Shown here: piece after piece, positions 1 through 5,648 of the stretch
Position numbering within the stretch: position 1 is the first letter of the stretch
How the letters are laid out: each line of letters begins with the position of its first letter
Source: Planctomycetota bacterium
GTDB lineage: Bacteria > Planctomycetota > SZUA-567
Direction: 5' to 3'
DNA: 9,039 nt
Assembly: GCA_031270145.1 (NCBI GenBank)
Contig: JAISYD010000045.1
Span: 1-9,039, forward strand
The notes under the pieces: generated by a model
Database searches by the model: none
Told to the model about the DNA's origin: nothing
Seen by the model: only the letters and a program-made list of their open reading frames with translations
Translations under genes and position numbers: made by a program

Positions 1-140
1 GCTTCTGGAACCGTCGACGACGCTGAGAACAGAGGCTGGCCTCAAGCCCCAGCGCGCTTTGGTCCGCTCCAGCATCTGCCGCAACCCGTACGCCGCCCCC
101 TCGAACACCTGATAAGGCAGCCCAAAAAAACGTTTTTTTC
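1..140. other. left-edge region, no confident gene
   Basis: No convincing gene can be assigned here. A minus-strand frame stays open from about position 243 to the window edge and contains a protein-like stretch (EGAAYGLRQMLER encoded around 60-96). However, its possible ATG starts at 216 and 243 have no ribosome binding site and would lie antisense to the start of the ptsN-like gene. The plus frame beginning at base 2 closes with TGA at 110-112 and could be the very end of an upstream gene, but its composition is unremarkable. The region ends with an A/T palindrome just before the candidate ptsN promoter. Confidence 0.3.
124..139. repeat. A7-CG-T7 perfect palindrome
   Basis: Seven A, CG and seven T form a 16-bp perfect palindrome in otherwise GC-rich DNA. 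It lies directly upstream of the possible -35 box of the ptsN operon. It could act as a curved UP-like element, as a protein-binding site, or as the remains of a bidirectional terminator, although there is no GC stem. The palindrome is directly visible; its function is inference. Confidence 0.6.
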
Positions 141-169
141 TTGCATTGCCCGGTTTGGCGAGATAAACT
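141..169 (+). promoter_or_regulatory. possible sigma-70 promoter of the ptsN operon
   Basis: TTGCAT (141-146) and TAAACT (164-169) are separated by exactly 17 nt. The match is partial: 3/6 for the -35 box and 4/6 for the -10 box. The position suits a short leader ahead of the ptsN-like gene, and the A/T palindrome directly upstream could help. This is a weak call based on spacing and position. Confidence 0.3.
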
Positions 170-241
170 CGGTAGGTGGCGGCGATGCCTGGGCCGTCCG
201 GAAGAGTTTGGAACATGCGGATTTCAAACGAAAGACCGACC

Positions 242-718
242 ATGCCGGATCCCGCTCCGAAAACGCTCGCCGAACTTATCCATGAGGACAACATCATAAT
301 CAACCCAGCCTCCGAAGAGCGCCAATCGGTGATCAAGGCCCTGGTGCAAAACATGGTGGCGACCGGGCTGGTGGTCAAGACCCAGGCCTCGACCGTGTCC
401 AGGCTGATCAACGAGCGCGAGGCGCTTGGCTCCACCGCCCTTGGCGGCGGCGTGGCCATACCGCACGCCCGCATCGGCTTCGCCAAAAGGCCGCTCCTGG
501 CCTTTGCCCGACTCCGGAATGGCCAGGGCTTCAATTCCCTGGACGGGGCGTCGGTGCATTTCGTCTTTCTCGCCCTCACCCCCAAGGACGACGACGACGC
601 TCATCGCGCCGTCCTCCAGGCCATCACCAGCTTCGTCAGGCAGGCGGTACACCGAAAGGCGCTTTCCGGCTGCCTGACGCCGGCCGACGTCAAAAGCGTC
701 TTTATCGACTATGCCTAA
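242..718 (+). CDS. ptsN: PTS EIIA (nitrogen-type, PtsN-like) protein
   Basis: The 158-aa product is a single PTS EIIA type-2 domain of the PtsN/fructose-mannitol class, matching the usual size of about 150-160 residues. The diagnostic phosphorylation-site motif GVAIPHAR is present, with the active histidine near residue 75, preceded by the typical REALGSTALGGG stretch. In the nitrogen PTS such proteins accept phosphate from NPr and regulate partners (potassium transport, sigma-54-linked functions) instead of transporting sugar. I start at ATG 242 because the domain begins seven residues later. An in-frame ATG at 215 has a better Shine-Dalgarno (GGAAGAG, 8-nt spacer), but the codons between the two ATGs (AGA, TCA, ATT) are unlike the rest. 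An uninterrupted frame also reaches 176. It is the first gene of a probable operon with a membrane protein and a sigma-54 regulator, which supports a regulatory role over sugar uptake; no EIIB or EIIC gene is nearby. Cytoplasmic. Confidence 0.85.
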   Translation: MPDPAPKTLAELIHEDNIIINPASEERQSVIKALVQNMVATGLVVKTQASTVSRLINEREALGSTALGGGVAIPHARIGFAKRPLLAFARLRNGQGFNSLDGASVHFVFLALTPKDDDDAHRAVLQAITSFVRQAVHRKALSGCLTPADVKSVFIDYA

Positions 719-732
719 TCCCGATCCTGGTT

Positions 733-747
733 CCGCCGGGCCGGCGG
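733..747 (+). promoter_or_regulatory. intergenic hairpin over the translation start region
   Basis: CCGCCGG (733-739) and CCGGCGG (741-747) are perfect inverted arms with one base between them, so the folded stem would be about 6 bp with a 3-nt loop. It lies 14 nt after the ptsN stop and 7 nt before the next ATG. It occupies the GGCGG that is the only Shine-Dalgarno-like sequence for that gene. It has no T-run and is therefore not a terminator. It may limit translation of the 89-aa protein or separate expression of the genes; this is inference. Confidence 0.45.
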
Positions 748-754
748 ATCGCTG

Positions 755-1024
755 ATGTCGGCCCTGGTCGGCGTCGCCATCCTTGCCGCCGCCCTGGCGG
801 CGCTCCTGGTGCGCCGGACGCTGGCCAAGCGCCGGCTGGCCCGGCAAGCCGCCGAAACCAGGCGCATGGCCCGGGAGCGGGAGGAGAAGGAGCGGGAATT
901 GCTGGAACGGATCCGCGAGGCGAAACAAGGGATGGCTGGCGTCAAGCGGGCGGCGGCGGCCATCGCCAGGGAACCGGAAAGAGCCGCCAGGGTGGTCGGA
1001 AAAATGCTCCGGGACAAGGGTTGA
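755..1024 (+). CDS. small membrane-anchored coiled-coil protein, unknown function
   Basis: I do not recognise this 89-aa protein. Residues 4-19 form one hydrophobic Ala/Leu/Val-rich membrane segment, followed by basic residues (RRTLAKRR, 20-27) that should hold the rest in the cytoplasm. Residues 25-60 are highly charged Arg/Glu/Lys with few helix breakers and look like a coiled coil. The C-terminus (about 67-86) contains AREPERAARVVGKML, which loosely recalls the FliF C-terminal pattern that binds FliG; this likeness is by eye and weak. The gene starts 36 nt after ptsN and ends immediately before the regulator gene, so it is almost certainly co-transcribed with both. The high GC3 codon pattern supports real coding. 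It could be a membrane tether or adaptor for the neighbouring signalling proteins, or a flagellar or secretion accessory; neither is shown. Confidence 0.7.
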   Translation: MSALVGVAILAAALAALLVRRTLAKRRLARQAAETRRMAREREEKERELLERIREAKQGMAGVKRAAAAIAREPERAARVVGKMLRDKG

Positions 1025-1030
1025 TTGGCG

Positions 1031-2413
1031 ATGGCGAACGAGGGAAAACTCATACTCCTGGTCGACGATCACGACGCCACCCGCGAAACCATCACCGAGC
1101 TGATCCGCGATTTGGGCCATCAGACCCTGACCGCCGCCAACCAGTTCATGGCGCTCAAATACATCGACGAGCGCCGCTTCGACCTGGCGCTGACCGACCT
1201 GAAGCTGCCGGACGGCTCGGGCCTCGACGTCATGCGCCGGCTGCGGCAGACCAGCCCCGAGACGCCGGTGGTGATGATAACCGGCCACGCCACCATTGAA
1301 AACGCGATCGAGGCGACCCGCATGGGCGCCTACGAGTACCTCCTGAAACCGGTGGATTTGAACCGGTTGCGCACAGTCATCAAAAACGCCCTGCACCTTT
1401 CGGCCCTGGAACGGCAGATCGGACGCGCCAGCGCCCTCGACGCCATCGTCGGGCATTCGGCGAAAATCGCCGAGGTCAAGGATTTCATCCGCCAGATCGC
1501 CAAGACCGACGTCACGGTCCTGATCCAGGGCGAAAGCGGCACCGGCAAGGAAATGGCGGCCAACGCCATCCAGGCCCTGTCCCGGCGGGAAGGCGCCCCC
1601 TTCGTCAAGGTCAATGTCGCAGTACTCTCCCGGGAACTGATCGAGAGCGAGTTGTTCGGCCACGAGAAGGGCGCCTTCTCCGGCGCCATCCGCCAGCGCC
1701 GGGGCCGCTTCGAAATGGCCGACGGCGGCACCCTCTTCCTTGACGAAATCGGCGAGATGCCTCTTGATTCCCAGGTGAAACTGCTCCGCGTCCTGCAGGA
1801 GCGGGAGTTCGAGCGGGTGGGCGGAACCGAGACCCTGCCCATCGACATCCGGCTGATCTGCGCCACCAACCTGGATCTGCGGCAACGGGTGGACGAAGGC
1901 AAGTTCCGGGATGACCTGTATTTCCGCATCAACGTAGTGCGCCTGCGTTTGCCGGCCCTCCGGGAGCGGCCGGAGGACATCCCCCTGCTGGCCGAGCATT
2001 TTCGGCAGAAATATTCGGTCCGCTACGGCTTCGACCGGCAATTCGCCCCCGAAACCCTGAAGGCCCTGCGCGCCTATGCCTGGCCCGGCAATGTACGCGA
2101 ATTGGAAAACGCGGTCGAGGGGGCGGTGGTCAGGAGTTCCGGCCAGCTGATTGACGCCGACCGGTTGCCGGAGGAAATCACCGGTCTCGCCCCGGCGCCC
2201 AGCCTGGATGTGACCCCGGGCCAGCCGCTGGCCGAGGTTGAAAGGCAGTATATCCTGGCCGAACTCGCCCGCCACGGCGGCAACAAGGCCATGGCAGCCA
2301 AAAGCCTGGCCATAGGCCTGAAAACCCTATACCGCAAGCTGGAAGCCTACGGCGGCGGCGGACAGGGGAACGATGAGGCGGAGGGGGACGGAGAGCAAGG
2401 CCCCGGCAATTGA
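1031..2413 (+). CDS. sigma-54-dependent response regulator (NtrC family)
   Basis: The 460-aa product has the full three-domain NtrC architecture. The receiver domain (about 1-120) has acidic residues D12/D13, phospho-acceptor D56 (in LALTDLKLPDGSG), T84 and K106. The sigma-54 AAA+ domain (about 140-365) has Walker A GESGTGKE (167-174), a sigma-54-contacting loop reading GAFSGA (214-219) in place of the usual GAFTGA, Walker B LFLDE ending at D238/E239, and arginine-finger candidates R293/R299 (FRDDLYFR). A Fis-type helix-turn-helix spans about 418-440 (NKAMAAKSLAIGLKTLYRKL). A Gly/Asp/Glu-rich tail of about 20 residues follows. When phosphorylated, such proteins remodel sigma-54 RNA polymerase at enhancer-dependent promoters. 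I start at ATG 1031 (AAGGG with a 10-nt spacer); TTG 1025 is possible and would place the start directly after the upstream stop. No partner kinase gene is in the window. The target genes cannot be named. Confidence 0.92.
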   Translation: MANEGKLILLVDDHDATRETITELIRDLGHQTLTAANQFMALKYIDERRFDLALTDLKLPDGSGLDVMRRLRQTSPETPVVMITGHATIENAIEATRMGAYEYLLKPVDLNRLRTVIKNALHLSALERQIGRASALDAIVGHSAKIAEVKDFIRQIAKTDVTVLIQGESGTGKEMAANAIQALSRREGAPFVKVNVAVLSRELIESELFGHEKGAFSGAIRQRRGRFEMADGGTLFLDEIGEMPLDSQVKLLRVLQEREFERVGGTETLPIDIRLICATNLDLRQRVDEGKFRDDLYFRINVVRLRLPALRERPEDIPLLAEHFRQKYSVRYGFDRQFAPETLKALRAYAWPGNVRELENAVEGAVVRSSGQLIDADRLPEEITGLAPAPSLDVTPGQPLAEVERQYILAELARHGGNKAMAAKSLAIGLKTLYRKLEAYGGGGQGNDEAEGDGEQGPGN

Positions 2414-2488
2414 TCCGCCCCGCATAGCCATTGCAATGTCCAACGCCGCATAGAGCGGCTTGTTCACGGCAATCGTCCAGCGGATCAA
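2410..2488 (+). repeat. nested inverted repeats at the end of the regulator gene
   Basis: TTGATCCGC (2410-2418, including the regulator's stop codon) is perfectly complementary to GCGGATCAA (2480-2488). Between the arms lie a 10-bp palindrome CATTGCAATG (2429-2438) and a hairpin with GCCGC/GCGGC arms and loop ATAGA (2445-2459). CGCATAG also occurs twice (2421-2427 and 2448-2454). The hairpin could help end the regulator transcript, although it has no real T-run. The ensemble could also be a structured 3' UTR or a remnant of a mobile repeat. The repeats are visible; the role is unknown. Confidence 0.5.
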
Positions 2489-2610
2489 GTCGCCATGAAT
2501 CAAATGATCCTGCCGCATTTTAAAATTGACTTGGCCAAGGCATCCGCGCAATTACGCTGGTTGCGCCTTGAATGGCGGTTTTGCCGTCTGCCCAGCATAC
2601 CTCTAAAACA

Positions 2611-2633
2611 CGTCATTCCGGCATGCGGGAATA
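2611..2633. repeat. REP-like palindrome (ATTCC...GGAAT)
   Basis: CGTCATTCCGGCATGCGGGAATA contains ATTCC (2615-2619) and GGAAT (2628-2632) around a central GCATGC palindrome, with one G-G mismatch on the way. It closely resembles the dispersed ATTCCCGC-GCGGGAAT palindromic repeats found in many proteobacterial genomes, often preceded by GTC as here. The resemblance is from memory; only one copy is visible in this window. Confidence 0.5.
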
Positions 2634-2708
2634 CCAACCTTTCCGCAGCCGCTGAATCGGCACGGGCGGGGCGGGACGGATTTAATCAAAGCAGTCGCGG
2701 AAGGTTGG
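2634..2708 (-). repeat. long-loop inverted repeat after the histone-like gene
   Basis: CCAACCTTTCCGC (2634-2646) pairs with GCGGAAGGTTGG (2697-2708): 12 base pairs with one bulged T. The intervening 50 nt contain a G-rich segment (about 2661-2680). The right arm begins 4 nt beyond the stop codon of the histone-like gene, so on the minus-strand transcript the arms could fold directly after translation ends. There is no T-run, so this is not a classical intrinsic terminator. It abuts the REP-like palindrome. Confidence 0.5.
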
Positions 2709-2712
2709 CCGG

Positions 2713-2886
2713 CTACTTCTTTTTGGCCACCGGTTTCTTGACGGCTGGCTTCGCGGCAGACTTCGGGGCCGCCGATTTTTTGGCCGCCGGCTTGGCTTTG
2801 GCTTCCGGTTTCGCGGCCACAGCCTTGGCCACGGTCTTCTTGGCGGCCGGTTTGGCCGCAACAGGCTTCTTGGTCGTTCCCGCCAT
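2713..2886 (-). CDS. histone H1-like Lys/Ala/Pro-rich basic protein
   Basis: The 57-aa product is almost entirely lysine, alanine, proline and valine, with repeated AAKPAAKK and KPVAKK units, a single acidic residue (Glu near 28) and no aromatic residues or cysteine. This composition matches bacterial histone-H1-like and AlgP-type C-terminal domains, which bind DNA non-specifically and affect nucleoid compaction or transcription; the family link rests on composition alone. It is a complete short gene. ATG at 2886 is preceded by a strong Shine-Dalgarno (AGGGGAG, about 7-nt spacer), and the reading ends with TAG after a Lys-rich tail. It has its own near-consensus promoter, so it can be expressed independently of the upstream ole genes. 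The frames antisense to it or shifted within it give low-complexity artefacts. It is probably intrinsically disordered and cytoplasmic, on DNA. A role as a ribosome- or RNA-associated basic peptide is also possible. Confidence 0.85.
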   Translation of the reverse strand: MAGTTKKPVAAKPAAKKTVAKAVAAKPEAKAKPAAKKSAAPKSAAKPAVKKPVAKKK

Positions 2887-2907
2887 AATTTTTCTCCCCT
2901 GATTCCA

Positions 2908-2924
2908 GGCGGCGATATGCCGCC
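2908..2924 (-). promoter_or_regulatory. 5'-leader hairpin of the histone-like gene
   Basis: GGCGGC (2908-2913) and GCCGCC (2919-2924) form a perfect 6-bp GC stem with a 5-nt loop. With transcription starting about 7 nt after the -10 box (near 2927), this hairpin would sit almost at the 5' end of the mRNA, about 20 nt upstream of the start codon. Such 5' stems commonly protect mRNAs from 5'-dependent decay. A protein-binding site is the alternative. Confidence 0.5.
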
Positions 2925-2933
2925 GACAAAAAA

Positions 2934-2962
2934 ATAATACTGTTTCAAAGTCCAGACGTCAA
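2934..2962 (-). promoter_or_regulatory. sigma-70 promoter of the histone-like gene
   Basis: Read on the minus strand, TTGACG (2957-2962) and TATTAT (2934-2939) are spaced by exactly 17 nt, each matching 5 of 6 consensus bases. An A/T-rich tract follows the -10 box, and the start codon is 47 nt further on. The -35 box lies 12 nt or more beyond the oleC stop side of the junction, overlapping the last codons of oleC, which end at 2945. Read-through from the ole operon is also possible because no terminator is visible between them. Confidence 0.7.
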
Positions 2963-4618
2963 CCGGAATCCCTCCCGCAACCGGCCGGCGGCCCAGATCG
3001 CCAGATCTTCCCGGCGTATTTTGGCGTTGTGACGGATATCGGTGGGCAGGCGGGGATGGAAGAACAGGAGCCGGATGTCCCGCGTCAGTTGATTGGCCTG
3101 GCCGAGCCGGAACAGCGCATCGGCCGCCGCCCGGCGCGCCGGGCGCGGGATTTTCCGGATCGGCTCGACCACCAAGGCCGGCTTGGCGAAGCCGTCCGCC
3201 CCCGGAAGGCCGATCAAGGCGCTCCGGGCCGCCTCCGGGGATTGGTTGAAAATCGCCTCGCAACAAACGGTGAACAGATCCCCGGCCGGCGTCCGCACCC
3301 GGTGCGACTTGCGGCCGCAAAACCACAGACGCCCCTTACCGTCCAGCCAGCCGACATCGCCCATGCGATGCCAGAACCGGCCGCCGTCCGCGATCTTCGC
3401 CAGGGCGTCGGCGGCGGGCAGGCGATGGTAATGCCGCGAGGCGTGATCCGCCAGGACGACTATTTCGCCGATTTCGCCGGGAGGCGCCAGAAGCGCAGCG
3501 TCCCATTCCGGAATCGGGCCGTCGTCGATGCGGATGATCTCGACGCGCACCTCCGGAACCGGCCGGCCCACGCAGACGCCCCGGCCGGCCAGCGTCAGCC
3601 CGGCGGTTTCCGCCAGCGCCTCCCGGCCATCAAGACAAGCCGCCGGCATGACCTCGGTGGCGCCGTAGGGGGTGAAGGTCCCGCCCTCCGGCGGCAGCGT
3701 CCCGCCCAATAGGCGGCGATGCACGACGGCCGGGATCGGCGCCCCGGCCATGACCACCCGTCTGAGCGAGGGCAGACGCACACCCCCGCGTTCGGCATAG
3801 GCCGACACCCGGTCCCAAAGCGTCGGCGAACCGAAGGAGAAAGTGCAGCCAAGTTCCCGGATCGGCGCGATTATGTTGGGCGGATGCACCTGTCCGGGCC
3901 GGGTCGGATCCAGATCCGGGACAACCGCCGTCATGCCGAGGGCGATGGAGAAGAGGGAAAAGCCGGGAAAGGCGGCGGCGTCGCGATCCTCCGGCGTTAT
4001 GCCGAACGTCCAGGAAAGGATGTCGATTTGCCGCCCTAGGGCGGCATGGGTGTATTCAACCCCCTTGGCCGGCCCGGTGGAACCGGTGGTGAAGAGGATG
4101 GCCGCGAGATCGCCGTCCCCCATCCCGGCCAAGGGGAAGGGGGCGGAATCGAAGCGGCGGAGCCGCTCCCAACTCTGGCCGCCCCACAGCCAGCGGCGTC
4201 CCACCGTCACCGCCGTCCGCAGGCCGGGAAAGCAGCCGGGACGGAGCAGGCGGACGAGATGGGCCGCCGGAACGCCAACCAGCGCCGCCGGAGCCAGCCG
4301 CCGCACGCATTCCAGCAAGCGGGCGACGCCCATGCCGGGATCGATCAGAGCCGGGACGGCGCCAATCTTGAGCAAGGCGAAAAAGCAGGAAAAAAAGGCG
4401 AAAGAGGGGCGAAGCATAACCAGGGTCACACATCCCCGGCCGACCCCGGCGGCGAGCAAGCCGCGGGCGGCGGCGTCGGAGTCCCGCTCCAGCTCGGCAA
4501 AGGAATGGGACGCGATCCTGAGCTGGCCGGACTTCCCCGGGCCGCGGCAAAGGATGACGGCCGGTTTTTCGGGAAAGCGGGCGGCGTGGTCGCGCAGGCG
4601 GGCGGCGAGATTCGGCAT
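2945..4618 (-). CDS. oleC: beta-lactone synthetase OleC (AMP-binding superfamily)
   Basis: The 557-aa product is an adenylate-forming enzyme of the OleC type, with the length expected for the family. OleC uses ATP to convert a 2-alkyl-3-hydroxy acid into a cis-beta-lactone. Visible motifs are the phosphate loop TTGSTGPAKGV (177-187), YGATE (318-322), the ATP-ribose Asp at 421 in HRMGDVGWLDGKGRLWFCGRK, and the C-terminal IRHNAKIRRE with the catalytic-loop lysine at 533. The RHNAKI signature is typical of OleC as opposed to general acyl-CoA synthetases. Of two adjacent ATGs (4621 and 4618) I prefer 4618, which leaves a usable spacer after AGAGGAG; the frame also runs open up to 5062, but that part is antisense-like shadow within oleB. 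It lies 34 nt after oleB and is the last ole gene. The nearest alternative is a long-chain acyl-AMP ligase, made unlikely by the oleA-oleB context. Confidence 0.92.
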   Translation of the reverse strand: MPNLAARLRDHAARFPEKPAVILCRGPGKSGQLRIASHSFAELERDSDAAARGLLAAGVGRGCVTLVMLRPSFAFFSCFFALLKIGAVPALIDPGMGVARLLECVRRLAPAALVGVPAAHLVRLLRPGCFPGLRTAVTVGRRWLWGGQSWERLRRFDSAPFPLAGMGDGDLAAILFTTGSTGPAKGVEYTHAALGRQIDILSWTFGITPEDRDAAAFPGFSLFSIALGMTAVVPDLDPTRPGQVHPPNIIAPIRELGCTFSFGSPTLWDRVSAYAERGGVRLPSLRRVVMAGAPIPAVVHRRLLGGTLPPEGGTFTPYGATEVMPAACLDGREALAETAGLTLAGRGVCVGRPVPEVRVEIIRIDDGPIPEWDAALLAPPGEIGEIVVLADHASRHYHRLPAADALAKIADGGRFWHRMGDVGWLDGKGRLWFCGRKSHRVRTPAGDLFTVCCEAIFNQSPEAARSALIGLPGADGFAKPALVVEPIRKIPRPARRAAADALFRLGQANQLTRDIRLLFFHPRLPTDIRHNAKIRREDLAIWAAGRLREGFRLTSGL

Positions 4619-4652
4619 CATCTCCTCTGGAGTCCGGGCCGGAAGCGCCGGG

Positions 4653-5648
4653 TCACGAGGTTGGCCTTTTGAGGAACTCCCGGATGTTGGCGAGGATTTT
4701 CGGCCCCACGTCCTCAAGCAGGTAGTGGCCGGCCGGATGCTCGTCAACCTTGGCGCCGGGAAAGTTCCGCCGCCAAAGCTTGAGGAAGGCCGGGGTGAAG
4801 CACCAGTCCCGCATGCCCCACTGGATGAGCATGGGTTTGCCGGCCAGCTTCGCCTGGGCCGTATTCTCAATGTTATTGAACAGTCGGCGGGTCGGCGAGT
4901 CGGGATCCAGGGGTATATCCTTGATGAAGGAGTGGACGCCGACCAGGTTTTTCCAGGAATTATAGGGCAAAAGGTAGCCGGAGCGGACTTTGCCCGGCAT
5001 ATGGCGCACGACGGTCCGCACCGTCGCCTCGCCGACGAAAAGATTGAGTCCACGCACCACAAAGGCGCCCAGGTAGGGCAGGCGGCATAGGCGGATGACC
5101 CAAGGCATGGTTCCGGCCGTGAATATCGAGGTGTTCATGACGATCAGCCGGAGAATGCGACCGGGGTTCCGGATGGCGTAGCCGAACCCGATGGGGCCGC
5201 CCCAATCATGGACCACCAGGTTGATCCTGCCTCCCGCCCACGACTGCGGCGGCAAGATCGCCTCCAGCCAGGACTCAAGGTTCGCGATATGATTGGCCAA
5301 GGTGTAGCTGTAGCGTTCCGGCTTTTCCGACAGGCCGCTGCCGAGGTGATCCGGGGCCAGGCAGCGGTAGCCGCTGCGCAACCCTCCGATCAGGCCGCGG
5401 TAGAAGAACGACCAGGTGGGATTGCCGTGGAGCATGACCACCGGCTCACCCTCCCCCTCGTCCAAATAATGGTAGGAATAATTGTTGGCGAGTTTGAACA
5501 GCCGCGAATCGAAAGGATAGAGCGCCTTGAAGGCCGGCGCCTTGAGGCGATTGAAGGGGACGCCGATCCGGGCGGCCCAATGCCGGCGATCTATGGCGGA
5601 TCGGGATTGGGGAATTACCTTCTTTTCCTCGGGCATCGCGGTCACCAT
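4653..5648 (-). CDS. oleB: beta-lactone decarboxylase OleB (alpha/beta hydrolase)
   Basis: The 331-aa protein is an alpha/beta hydrolase of the haloalkane-dehalogenase-like OleB group. OleB splits CO2 from the cis-beta-lactone made by OleC to give a long-chain cis-olefin. Visible elements: the oxyanion-hole motif HGNPTWSFFYR (74-84), nucleophile Asp148 in VVHDWGG (146-151), the acid candidate Asp281 in WGMRDWCF and the catalytic His308 in AGHYLLED. An Asp nucleophile flanked by Trp and the HGNPTWS box are also found in dehalogenases; the position between oleA and oleC decides for OleB. The start ATG 5648 overlaps the end of oleA by seven bases (ATGGTGA), implying translational coupling. An in-frame ATG at 5636 (MPEEKK) is an alternative. 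No signal peptide is apparent; Ole proteins are known to form soluble multi-enzyme assemblies. Confidence 0.92.
   Translation of the reverse strand: MVTAMPEEKKVIPQSRSAIDRRHWAARIGVPFNRLKAPAFKALYPFDSRLFKLANNYSYHYLDEGEGEPVVMLHGNPTWSFFYRGLIGGLRSGYRCLAPDHLGSGLSEKPERYSYTLANHIANLESWLEAILPPQSWAGGRINLVVHDWGGPIGFGYAIRNPGRILRLIVMNTSIFTAGTMPWVIRLCRLPYLGAFVVRGLNLFVGEATVRTVVRHMPGKVRSGYLLPYNSWKNLVGVHSFIKDIPLDPDSPTRRLFNNIENTAQAKLAGKPMLIQWGMRDWCFTPAFLKLWRRNFPGAKVDEHPAGHYLLEDVGPKILANIREFLKRPTS

Larger units (their letters stand above)
2414..2712. other. convergent intergenic region, about 300 bp
   Basis: This stretch separates the converging regulator and histone-like genes. It is visibly richer in A+T than its neighbours, including ATTTTAAAAT at 2517-2526. 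Reading frames across it are not protein-like: they start in it and run antisense into the histone-like gene, or run backwards into the regulator. What it does hold is a series of inverted repeats described separately. Confidence 0.6.

Noticed and set aside
224..2275. 683-codon open frame on the minus strand
   Set aside because: It is exactly antisense to the ptsN-89aa-regulator genes, whose domains and catalytic motifs are clear. Long antisense frames are expected in high-GC3 genes, and its Gly/Asp/Leu/Gln-rich translation shows no domain.
2414..2712. CRISPR array, tRNA or transposase remnant in the repeat-rich gap
   Set aside because: Repeats are inverted pairs, not regularly spaced direct repeats. 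No tRNA arms with CCA-type acceptor or T-loop sequence are seen, and no frame encodes a transposase motif.
2495..2929. plus frame 2495-2902 with hydrophobic repeats and minus frame 2603-2929
   Set aside because: Both are shadows of the Lys/Ala-rich histone-like gene: antisense of Lys/Ala codons gives Phe/Leu/Ala/Gly repeats that mimic membrane helices, and the shifted frame gives Gln/Gly/Arg repeats.
4622..5062. extension of oleC to 5062
   Set aside because: The extra 148 codons lie inside oleB in another frame and are rich in Ser/Arg/Pro. OleC homology begins at MPNLAARL, and a Shine-Dalgarno precedes 4618.
3843..5090. 415-codon plus-strand frame and the neighbouring 3029-3712 frame
   Set aside because: Both are antisense to oleB/oleC and low-complexity (Arg/Ala/Gly/Pro-rich) with no recognisable motif.
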